NCBI GenBank assembly: GCA_031284225.1
Contig: JAITAH010000027.1
Span: 1 to 7,392, forward strand
Length of the DNA stretch: 7,392 nucleotides
Direction: 5' to 3'
Source of the DNA: Dysgonamonadaceae bacterium
GTDB taxonomy: Bacteria > Bacteroidota > Bacteroidia > Bacteroidales > Azobacteroidaceae
Below, piece after piece: positions 1 to 6,110 of the stretch. How positions within the stretch are numbered: position 1 is the stretch's first letter; each line of letters begins with the position of its first letter. The notes under the pieces were generated by a model, which made no database searches, was not told the DNA's origin, and saw only the letters and a list, made by a program, of their open reading frames with translations. The translations under genes and the position numbers were made by a program.

Positions 1-720
1 AAAATCACCGACCAGGAGCTGCTGGCCGAGATAGCCCAAAAGGATAGGGATAGGTATGTTCGCCGGGTCGCCGTAAAGAAACTCACCGACCCGGAACTGC
101 TGGCTGAGATAGCGGAAAATGCCGGCGATTGGGAAGTTCGTTCAATTGCTTACATTCAATTGGGAGATGAACAGGCAAGCTGGGGCGTGATAGCAAAAAA
201 TGCCGGCGATTGGGAAGTTCGTTCAACTGCTTACATTCAATTGGGAGATGATCAGGCGAGTTGGGGCCTGATAGTAAAAAATAGCAATGATAGAAAAAAG
301 CGTTTAGCCGCCGTAGCGAAATTCACCGACCAGAAACTGCTGGCCGAGATAGCCCAAAAGGATAGTGATAGCTATGTTTGTGAGGCCGCCGTAAAGAAAC
401 TCACCGACCAAAAGCTGCTGGCCGAGATAGCCCAAAAGGAAAGTAATAGGGAAGTTCGCCTGATCGCCGTAGAGAAACTCACCGACCGGCATCAGGAGCT
501 GCTGGCAGAGATAGCCAAAAAGGATAGAAATAGCCATGTTCGCAAGGCCGCCGTAAAAAAACTCACCGACCGGCATCAGGAGCTGCTGGCCGAGATAGCC
601 CAAAAGGATAGTGATTGGTTTGTTCGCTTAGCCGCCGTAGAGAAAATCACCGACCCGGAACTGCTGGCAGAGATAGCCAAAAAGGATGAAAATCTCTCCG
701 TAAGAACAGCCGCTATGGAA
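1..720 (+). repeat. Array of nine in-frame 78-84 bp coding repeats
   Basis: The units run 1-78, 79-156, 157-237, 238-318, 319-396, 397-474, 475-558, 559-642 and 643-720. Most keep a near-identical DNA core of the form ctgctggccgagatagcc, so the similarity is at base level and not only at protein level. Units 7 and 8 carry an extra two residues (TDRHQELL in place of TDxxLL). Units 3 and 4 are a diverged type (QLGDxQASWG). The array continues past the left edge. Recent expansion or gene conversion is the simplest explanation. Confidence 0.85.
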
Positions 721-972
721 AATTTCGACGAAGAGCACAAGCATTTGATTCCCAGAATCGTCGACGAGGTTTGGCTGACTAAAAAGTGCTATAGTCCGGA
801 AGGCACGCGAGACTTTATCCAATCTGCGTATAAAATATCCCAACAGGCGCAAAGACAAATACTCCGGAAATACGACGGAAAAGTGCTTAGGGCATGTACG
901 ACTTATTACTTAGATGACGATGATTCATACATATCTGAACCGGAAATATCCATCCACTTCCCCAAAGAATAA
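1..972 (+). CDS. LRV/HEAT-like alpha-solenoid repeat protein, 5' end missing
   Basis: The frame is open from base 1 and ends at TAA 970-972, giving 323 visible residues; the true start lies upstream. A TTG at 160 is in frame but sits inside a repeat, so it is not a credible start. Residues 1-240 are nine repeats of 26-28 residues with a consensus close to LTDxELLAEIAxKDxDxxVR followed by xAAVxK. This fits the LRV (leucine-rich variant) or short HEAT-like class, which folds as a helical superhelix and usually binds proteins. Residues 241-297 form a helical, repeat-free cap (NFDEEHK...LRKYDG). Then come an acidic Tyr/Asp linker (TTYYLDDDDSY) and the tail EISIHFPKE. No signal peptide can be judged because the N-terminus is missing. 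Cap and tail recur in the next gene, 32 bases downstream, so the two are tandem paralogues. The function is not known. Linkage to the radical SAM gene suggests a partner or substrate, which is inference. Confidence 0.85.
   Translation, partial: KITDQELLAEIAQKDRDRYVRRVAVKKLTDPELLAEIAENAGDWEVRSIAYIQLGDEQASWGVIAKNAGDWEVRSTAYIQLGDDQASWGLIVKNSNDRKKRLAAVAKFTDQKLLAEIAQKDSDSYVCEAAVKKLTDQKLLAEIAQKESNREVRLIAVEKLTDRHQELLAEIAKKDRNSHVRKAAVKKLTDRHQELLAEIAQKDSDWFVRLAAVEKITDPELLAEIAKKDENLSVRTAAMENFDEEHKHLIPRIVDEVWLTKKCYSPEGTRDFIQSAYKISQQAQRQILRKYDGKVLRACTTYYLDDDDSYISEPEISIHFPKE
118..279 (+). repeat. 81-bp direct tandem duplication inside the solenoid gene
   Basis: Bases 118-198 and 199-279 are adjacent copies of 27 codons each, differing at 6 of 81 positions by my count. 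Both encode NAGDWEVRS-type and QLGDxQASWG-type sequence, the most divergent unit in the array. The phase keeps the reading frame. Confidence 0.85.
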
Positions 973-1004
973 ACGAATGAATAACTTTAAAACAATACAG
1001 TATC

Positions 1005-1694
1005 ATGGAAAACTTGATAGATAGGATAAAGAATATATGTAGTAGAGGCAAAACTCCGGTAAAGGAGTACCTCTCCGACCGGGAAACGCTGGACGAAATG
1101 CTGGCCGAGATAGCAAGAAAAGACCCTTACCCGATTCCGCACGTAGAGAAACTCGACGACCCGGAACTGCTGGCTGAGATAGCGATAAATGCCCGTGATG
1201 GAGAAGTTCGCCGGCTTGCCGTAAAAAACCTTATCTACCAGGATGTGCTGGCCGAAATAGCACAAAAGGATACGGAAGGGTATGTTCGCCGGGAGGCCGT
1301 AGCGAAACTCACCGACCAACATCTGCTGACCAAGATAGCAAAAGAGGACAGAAATCTTGACATAAAAAAAGCCGCTATTGAAAATTTTGACGAAGAACAC
1401 AAACGTTTGATTCCCGAAATCGTCCAAGAGGTTTGGCAGAATAAAGAGAACTATCCCCCGGAAGACAGGCGAGACTTTATCTATTTCGCGTATAACATAT
1501 CCCAACAGGAGCAAAAAGAAATACTCAGGAAATACGACGGAGAAATGATTAGGGAGTATATGAATTGGAGCGACCACCATATAGATGAACCTGTTGAGGG
1601 TGATTTTGGTACCGGATGGTATAGTGACCACCATGATTATTATAATAACCACACAGATATATCTGAAATATCCATCCACTTCCCTCACGAATAA
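1005..1694 (+). CDS. LRV/HEAT-like alpha-solenoid repeat protein, complete
   Basis: This is a 229-residue protein and a complete paralogue of the upstream partial gene. Residues 1-30 form a non-repetitive N-terminal helix region (MENLIDRIKN...) with no signal peptide or membrane segment, so it is probably cytoplasmic. About four repeats follow (roughly 31-126), with LLAEIA and VRRxAV cores. The cap (127-183) matches the upstream protein at 38 of 57 positions by my count. The linker (about 184-217) is rich in Tyr, His, Asp and Trp and contains two SDHH motifs (189-192 and 207-210). The protein ends in EISIHFPHE, almost the same as its neighbour. ATG 1005 is the first usable start; no Shine-Dalgarno is visible. 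It lies 32 bases after the first gene and 12 bases before the radical SAM gene, so co-transcription is likely. The function is unknown; a substrate or scaffold role for the radical SAM enzyme is inference. Confidence 0.87.
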   Translation: MENLIDRIKNICSRGKTPVKEYLSDRETLDEMLAEIARKDPYPIPHVEKLDDPELLAEIAINARDGEVRRLAVKNLIYQDVLAEIAQKDTEGYVRREAVAKLTDQHLLTKIAKEDRNLDIKKAAIENFDEEHKRLIPEIVQEVWQNKENYPPEDRRDFIYFAYNISQQEQKEILRKYDGEMIREYMNWSDHHIDEPVEGDFGTGWYSDHHDYYNNHTDISEISIHFPHE

Positions 1695-1706
1695 ACAAAA
1701 GCCAGT

Positions 1707-3617
1707 ATGACACCCGCCACCTCACCCGTTTTCGCACCGCGCACCGTGATGCTTTCGCCCTCCGGGGCTTGTCAGGCTAATTGCAAATACTGCTTTATGC
1801 CGCACGAAGGGCAAATCATGAGCCATGAAGTATTCTCGCAGGCTATGGATTTTTTAGATGGTTTTTTCAGCAAAGACCAATGTTTTACCCTCCTGTTTCA
1901 TGGAGGCGAACCGATGCTGCCCGGATTAGAATGGTATCGGGAAGCTCTTCCTTTAGTCCGCAAAAGATTCGGCTATAACGTAGATCTGAGTATGCAATCC
2001 AATATTTGGCTGCTGAACCGGGAGTGGCTTAACCTCTTCCGGGAATATAACGTAAGCGTCTCCACAAGCATAGACGGCCCGGAAGACCTATGCGACAGCC
2101 AGCGCGGAAAAGGCTACTTCGAACGAACCATGAAAAGCATCCGGCTCATGAAGGAAAACGGACTCCGGGCGTCGGCCATCGCTACGGTGGGGAAGAAGAA
2201 TATCAGTCGCGAGAAATGCCGCCGGCTGTTCCGCTTCTTTGTTGACGAGGATATCCATTTTTCCCTGCACGGCGCCGTTGCCTCCATCGAGCGGGGATTT
2301 TCCGACCAGACGCTCACCGCCGCCGAGATGCTGCAAGTATTTCGCTATATGTCGGAAATTTACTTTGCCGATTATCAACAAACGTCCATGGGCACAATCG
2401 ACCATATAGTACAGAACATCTACCGGAAAAAATCCGGTCTCTGCACTTTTTCCAACTGCCTCGGTTCCTACCTCGCCATCGCCCCGGACGGATACTTGTA
2501 CACCTGTCAGCGGTTTTGCGGAATAAAGGAACTCTCCGTCGGGAAACTTTCGGACCATCCCACGCCGGAAAGCATTCTTAGCAGCAAGGGCTATACCGAA
2601 CTTGACAATCTCTACCGGCAGGCGCACGAAATCTGCACCCAACAGGGTTGCAAACATCTTGCCTACTGCAACGGCGGATGCTGCTACACATCCTTTGCCG
2701 CCAAAAAACACAACCGGGAATGGAACGGACGAGACCCGTTTTGCGAAGCCTACCGTACTTTTTACGACGAGTTGGAAGAAAAACTTACGGAAGAGATGGT
2801 AAACGATCTGCTTAAAAAAGACCTCCCCGCCCCGCTGCTCTCCATCGCCGAAAACCGCAAACGTAGTTATATGGCCAAGGAAAACATTCGCAAAATACTC
2901 GAAGCCTATCATTGGCAGAAAGCGCCGGCCTGTGTAGAACACAAAAACTTGGAAACCGTATATCTGAACATCTCCGGCGAAATGCCCGCCGAAACGATAC
3001 TCAAAACCATAGACGAGGCATTTGCCTTGGGCTTCCGGCAGTTTATCTTCACGGGAGGCGAATCGCTTTTCCTCCGGGATGCAGAAAAGCTATGGGCCGC
3101 CCTTTCCGAATACGTAAAAACGCATCGCACTCCCCGGCTTATCCTCCGGACCACGAATGAGCAGCAATGCGACGAAAACATCCGTACACTCCGCCGCATC
3201 GCCCCACACATCCAGATAGTGTTTACAGGAAAGGAATGTAGCGAATGTACCGAATACGTTTTCAATCCGGATAGTATCTATAAGCCATTCCGTCCGAAAA
3301 TCAAATGTTCGATAGGCAACCAATTGCACATCGAACCGGACGGCTCCATATACTCGTGCTATGTATATATAAATAAGGAGAACTACATGGGAAACGTTTC
3401 CGACGAGAAAGCGCTGGATAAAGCCATCCGTTCCGATATATTTTCGCATTGGCGGAATACAACCGTTGACGCCCATCCCAAGTGCCGCGCCTGCGATGTA
3501 CGTTACCTCTGCGGCGGAGTATGCAAAATAAAGACGGATTGCGGGCAGGAATACCGGTATTACAAAAAATTGGTTGACCTGGCGCAGGAAATGGAAGAAA
3601 AATCATGTAGCACATAA
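1707..3617 (+). CDS. Tandem radical SAM/SPASM protein with a second, cluster-less half-barrel plus SPASM
   Basis: This 636-residue protein has two modules. Module 1 (about 12-350) is a full radical SAM enzyme: CX3CX2C at C22/C26/C29 for the SAM-binding 4Fe-4S cluster, GGEP at 66-69, STSIDGP at 119-125, and a SPASM region with C251, C267, C310, C315, C321, C325 and C346. This layout is typical of peptide- and protein-modifying enzymes such as anaerobic sulfatase maturases and RiPP maturases. A helical linker spans about 350-410. Module 2 (about 413-612) starts with a barrel-like strand (ETVYLNISGE) without the three cysteines, keeps TGGES at 449-453, is far shorter than a full barrel, and ends in a complete SPASM set: C534, C551, C593, C596, C602, C606 and C612. 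A CxxC at 511/514 precedes it. No PqqD-like leader-binding domain is obvious. It follows the second solenoid gene by 12 bases. The enzyme class is secure; the target is unknown, with the neighbouring solenoid proteins as prime candidates. Confidence 0.93.
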   Translation: MTPATSPVFAPRTVMLSPSGACQANCKYCFMPHEGQIMSHEVFSQAMDFLDGFFSKDQCFTLLFHGGEPMLPGLEWYREALPLVRKRFGYNVDLSMQSNIWLLNREWLNLFREYNVSVSTSIDGPEDLCDSQRGKGYFERTMKSIRLMKENGLRASAIATVGKKNISREKCRRLFRFFVDEDIHFSLHGAVASIERGFSDQTLTAAEMLQVFRYMSEIYFADYQQTSMGTIDHIVQNIYRKKSGLCTFSNCLGSYLAIAPDGYLYTCQRFCGIKELSVGKLSDHPTPESILSSKGYTELDNLYRQAHEICTQQGCKHLAYCNGGCCYTSFAAKKHNREWNGRDPFCEAYRTFYDELEEKLTEEMVNDLLKKDLPAPLLSIAENRKRSYMAKENIRKILEAYHWQKAPACVEHKNLETVYLNISGEMPAETILKTIDEAFALGFRQFIFTGGESLFLRDAEKLWAALSEYVKTHRTPRLILRTTNEQQCDENIRTLRRIAPHIQIVFTGKECSECTEYVFNPDSIYKPFRPKIKCSIGNQLHIEPDGSIYSCYVYINKENYMGNVSDEKALDKAIRSDIFSHWRNTTVDAHPKCRACDVRYLCGGVCKIKTDCGQEYRYYKKLVDLAQEMEEKSCST

Positions 3618-3619
3618 GA

Positions 3620-3687
3620 TGTGTAGCGGCTTTGCCGCGAAACAATTAACAAACCCAAACGCGACGGACGCCGTAGGCGGCTACACA
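3620..3687. repeat. Nested inverted repeat (REP-like or RNA-structure element)
   Basis: TGTGTAGC (3620-3627) pairs perfectly with GCTACACA (3680-3687). Inside lie two small hairpins: GCGGC-TTT-GCCGC (3626-3638, overlapping the outer arm by two bases) and CGCC-GTA-GGCG (3669-3679). It begins three bases after the radical SAM stop codon. It could be a dispersed intergenic repeat or a 3' UTR structure; one copy cannot tell these apart. Confidence 0.5.
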
Positions 3688-3703
3688 CAGCATTATAATA
3701 TTT

Positions 3704-3730
3704 TTGCTTCACCCGATTTGGGTGAAGCAA
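3704..3730. other. Perfect 11-bp hairpin with T-run before and A-run after
   Basis: TTGCTTCACCC (3704-3714) and GGGTGAAGCAA (3720-3730) form an uninterrupted stem with a 5-base loop. On the + strand it is followed by an A-run, not a T-run, and the same holds on the - strand, so it is not a standard intrinsic terminator in either direction. It may still end or protect the radical SAM operon transcript, or serve as an operator. Confidence 0.5.
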
Positions 3731-3844
3731 GCAAAAAAAAATGACTACCGGAATGAATTTATAGGGAAACGTACTGTTTTTTTTCCGAATTGACAATAAA
3801 AATTCCGCAACCTCTCTCGTTTCGTAAAAACAACTCCCTCCCTT

Positions 3845-3875
3845 TTTGCTGATACCGCTTTTATTTGTACCTTTA
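3845..3875 (+). promoter_or_regulatory. Bacteroidales-type promoter for the ABC importer/porin operon
   Basis: TTTG (3845-3848) matches the Bacteroides -33 box. After exactly 19 bases comes TACCTTTA (3868-3875), which matches the -7 consensus TAnnTTTG at all but the last base. Transcription would begin near 3882, giving about 20 bases of leader before ATG 3902. No TPP, cobalamin or other riboswitch motif was recognised in the gap. Confidence 0.6.
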
Positions 3876-3901
3876 CGCTCCATTTGAAAAACTGCACAAA
3901 T

Positions 3902-4825
3902 ATGCAACGTGTTTTTTATTATTTACTCTTTTTCGGGCTTGCTTTTTCCGCTTGCAAATCGCCGGATAAGAAAACGAACTCCTTGAAAATCGGCGTAATG
4001 TCGTCGATGGACTACGTCCCTTTGGCGGTAGCGCGGGAACAGGGATTTTTCGACCGGCAAGGCGTCCGGGTGGAAATTCAGAAGTTTTATTCGGCCAACG
4101 ACCGGGACGCTGCTTTCCAAAGCGGAAATATCGACGGCACGGTGATTGATTATACAGGAGCAATTCTTCAAAAAGCGGGAGGCGTCGATTTGAAACTCAC
4201 CTCCGCCTGCAACGCCACTTTTTGCCTGATGACTGCGCAACCGGAAATTCGTCAGCTTTCTGACCTTTCAAACAAGAAAACCGGCGTTTCCCGGAATACA
4301 GTGATTGACTTTTGTTTGGAAATGGCTTTGCTATCCGCTCACATTCCGGTTACCGCAATCGAAAAACAGGAAATCAACAAAATCCCTATCCGGTTCGAGA
4401 TGATGATGAAAGGTCTATCGGACGCGACGGTTTTGCCCGACCCTTTCATCTCTATCGCAACGGCAAAAGGAGCCAAATCTCTTGTCTGTATGGAAGATTT
4501 GGGTTATGCCGTAACCGGAATCATGTTTCATACCCAAGCCATCGACCGGAAATCCGATGAAATAAAGGCTTTTTACCGCGATTACAACGAAGCGATCGAA
4601 TATATTCATACGCATTCGGTAGAAGATTTGGAAACGGTTTTGGTAGAAGAAATCGGATTTCCGAAAGCGTTGATCGCTTCGGTGCAACTGCCCGATTACA
4701 CTCCGGCTCAAATGCCTCAGGAGAAAGACATTCAGGCAGTTTGCGCCTGGCTGAAAGAGAAAAAATTAATTCCGGAACACTTCTCCACGCAGGATTTGTC
4801 GGATAAGCGTTTCATTCAACCGTAA
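3902..4825 (+). CDS. NMT1/SsuA-like ABC transporter substrate-binding lipoprotein
   Basis: Starting at ATG 3902 the protein has 307 residues. An in-frame TTG at 3884 would add six residues but lies almost on the predicted transcription start, and the ATG gives a clean lipoprotein signal: a hydrophobic stretch (YYLLFFGLAF) then the likely lipidated C18 in FSACKS. The mature part opens with LKIGV, then YVPLAVAREQGFF (38-50) and GNIDGTVIDY (75-84), the hallmark pattern of the NMT1/THI5-like and SsuA/TauA periplasmic binding proteins. These capture nitrate, sulfonates, taurine or pyrimidine precursors. The lipoprotein probably sits in the inner membrane facing the periplasm and delivers ligand to the permease. 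It is the first gene of a four-gene operon; the ATPase starts three bases after its stop. The ligand cannot be read from the sequence; absence of a TPP riboswitch is weak evidence against thiamine precursors. Confidence 0.88.
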   Translation: MQRVFYYLLFFGLAFSACKSPDKKTNSLKIGVMSSMDYVPLAVAREQGFFDRQGVRVEIQKFYSANDRDAAFQSGNIDGTVIDYTGAILQKAGGVDLKLTSACNATFCLMTAQPEIRQLSDLSNKKTGVSRNTVIDFCLEMALLSAHIPVTAIEKQEINKIPIRFEMMMKGLSDATVLPDPFISIATAKGAKSLVCMEDLGYAVTGIMFHTQAIDRKSDEIKAFYRDYNEAIEYIHTHSVEDLETVLVEEIGFPKALIASVQLPDYTPAQMPQEKDIQAVCAWLKEKKLIPEHFSTQDLSDKRFIQP

Positions 4826-4828
4826 ACA

Positions 4829-5494
4829 ATGGCTTTCCTTTCCATCCAGCATTTGACGGTCGGTTATGAGAAAACGGAAGCGATTCGCCGTTTAAATTTC
4901 TCTGTGGAAAAAGGGAATATTTGTTGTCTGATCGGACCTTCCGGTTGCGGAAAATCCACGCTGCTGAAAACGATTTGCGGGATACTTCAACCGCAGGAGG
5001 GAAAAATCTTGCTGGAAAATGCGACCATCGATCCGACCAAACAAACTATCGGATACATCCCTCAACACTTTGGTTTACTGGATTGGCTCACAGTGAAAGA
5101 CAACCTTTTTCTGGGAAAGAAAATCAGAAAAATTCCTTCTTCTCCCGATGATGAACAAATCATCCATCAATTAGAAATCGGCCAATTATTGAATCGTTAC
5201 CCGAAAGAATTGAGCGGCGGTCAACAGCAACGAGTCGCCTTGGCGCGCGCCTGGATGTTACAACCGCAACTGCTGCTGATGGACGAGCCGTTTTCGTCCT
5301 TAGACAGTTTTACGGCCGACCGCTCCATCGATCTGTTTCTGCAATTATGGGAAAAGCAAAAGATTACCACGCTGTTCGTTACGCATAACCTCCGGGAAGC
5401 GGTACGCATCGGTCAATCCATTGTTTTACTCTCGGAACAACCGGCGGAAGCGCTGGAAGTGATTCCGAAAAAAGATTTTCAACGCTTATGTTAG
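4829..5494 (+). CDS. ABC importer ATP-binding protein, SsuB/TauB/ThiZ type
   Basis: This 221-residue nucleotide-binding subunit powers import across the inner membrane. All core motifs are present: Walker A GPSGCGKST (36-44), Q-loop glutamine Q79 in IPQHFGLLDWLTV, signature LSGGQQQR (128-135), Walker B LLLMDEP (148-154) with catalytic E153, D-loop SSLD (156-159), and switch histidine H186 in VTHN. The short form with GLLDWLTVKDN after the Q-loop resembles the nitrate/sulfonate/taurine family, where this segment contacts the permease. ATG 4829 follows the binding-protein stop by three bases, and the gene's end overlaps the permease start by seven bases, indicating translational coupling. It works as a dimer with two permease copies. 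The family is certain; the substrate is not. Confidence 0.95.
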   Translation: MAFLSIQHLTVGYEKTEAIRRLNFSVEKGNICCLIGPSGCGKSTLLKTICGILQPQEGKILLENATIDPTKQTIGYIPQHFGLLDWLTVKDNLFLGKKIRKIPSSPDDEQIIHQLEIGQLLNRYPKELSGGQQQRVALARAWMLQPQLLLMDEPFSSLDSFTADRSIDLFLQLWEKQKITTLFVTHNLREAVRIGQSIVLLSEQPAEALEVIPKKDFQRLC

Positions 5495-6105
5495 CTTTGT
5501 GGGAACATCTTTTGGCAAGCGTCATCCGGCTAACGGAAGGTTTATCGCTGGCATTCCTGATTGCGGTTCCGATCGGGTTACTGCTGTCTCATTCTCCGAA
5601 AATCAACAAAATAGGAAGTCCGATACTCTATTTCAGTTATCCGATACCGAAATTAGCTTTGTTGCCGGTGGTCATGCTGCTGATGGGTATCGGCGAATCG
5701 GCCAAAATCACAATGATTGTGTTGATTCTGGTTTTTCAGATTATCATCACTATTCGCGATGCGGCATTGCACATTCCCCGCGAGAAATTTCACGTAATGA
5801 TCTCTTTGGGAGCCAATAAACGACAACTGTTGCGCTGGGTGGTGCTGCCCGCCATCTTACCGGATGCGCTGACTTCGCTTCGAGTCGCGGTCGGCACGTC
5901 GGCCTCCGTTTTGTTCTTCACCGAAACGTTTGGAACAGACAAAGGCGTCGGATTTTACATTGTTGACTCCTGGATGCGTCTCGATTACCGGAACATGGCC
6001 GTCGGAATACTTGCCTTGTCTTTGATCGGACTGGCGCTCTTTTCCGCCATCGACCTGTTGGAAAAACGATTATGCAAATGGAAAACAATTTTAAATAACA
6101 AATAA
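5488..6105 (+). CDS. ABC importer permease, SsuC/TauC type, short N-terminus
   Basis: This 205-residue inner-membrane subunit has about five hydrophobic segments (roughly 17-35, 53-68, 73-90, 128-146 and 170-190). The EAA loop, which docks on the ATPase, is at about 91-125 (ISLGANKRQLLRWVVLPAIL). TETFGTDKGVGFYI and DYRNMAVGIL match the conserved C-terminal half of the binding-protein-dependent permease family. Family members are usually around 250 residues or more with an extra N-terminal membrane segment, so this one is short. ATG 5488 overlaps the ATPase end in the ATGTTAG junction, a typical coupling arrangement, which supports this start. The reduced N-terminus may be genuine in this lineage. 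The porin gene follows after five bases. Confidence 0.92.
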   Translation: MLALWEHLLASVIRLTEGLSLAFLIAVPIGLLLSHSPKINKIGSPILYFSYPIPKLALLPVVMLLMGIGESAKITMIVLILVFQIIITIRDAALHIPREKFHVMISLGANKRQLLRWVVLPAILPDALTSLRVAVGTSASVLFFTETFGTDKGVGFYIVDSWMRLDYRNMAVGILALSLIGLALFSAIDLLEKRLCKWKTILNNK

Positions 6106-6110
6106 ACAAT

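Noticed and set aside
160..162. TTG at 160 as the start of the first gene
   Set aside because: The frame is open upstream to base 1 and encodes two more full repeats before it, so the gene is cut by the window edge.
987..1688. A 233-codon open frame on the - strand antisense to the whole second solenoid gene
   Set aside because: Its translation mirrors the repeats on the + strand (periodic GYLGQQ/LVGEF-like segments), matches no family I know, and the + strand protein has clear repeat and paralogue support.
2088..2942. A 284-codon - strand open frame inside the radical SAM gene
   Set aside because: It is antisense to conserved cysteine motifs of a well-supported enzyme and has no recognisable domain.
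3618..3901. A small RiPP precursor gene downstream of the radical SAM gene
   Set aside because: The only clear + strand ATG in the gap (3741) opens a frame of seven codons. No Cys-rich or Gly-rich short peptide was found.
3741..3901. A riboswitch ahead of the importer operon (for example TPP)
   Set aside because: No conserved TPP or other riboswitch core was recognised, and the predicted transcription start leaves only about 20 bases of leader.
3560..3907. A - strand open frame of 115 codons covering the gap between the two operons
   Set aside because: It overlaps the 3' end of the radical SAM gene, the hairpins and the promoter, and its translation is low-complexity without domain features.
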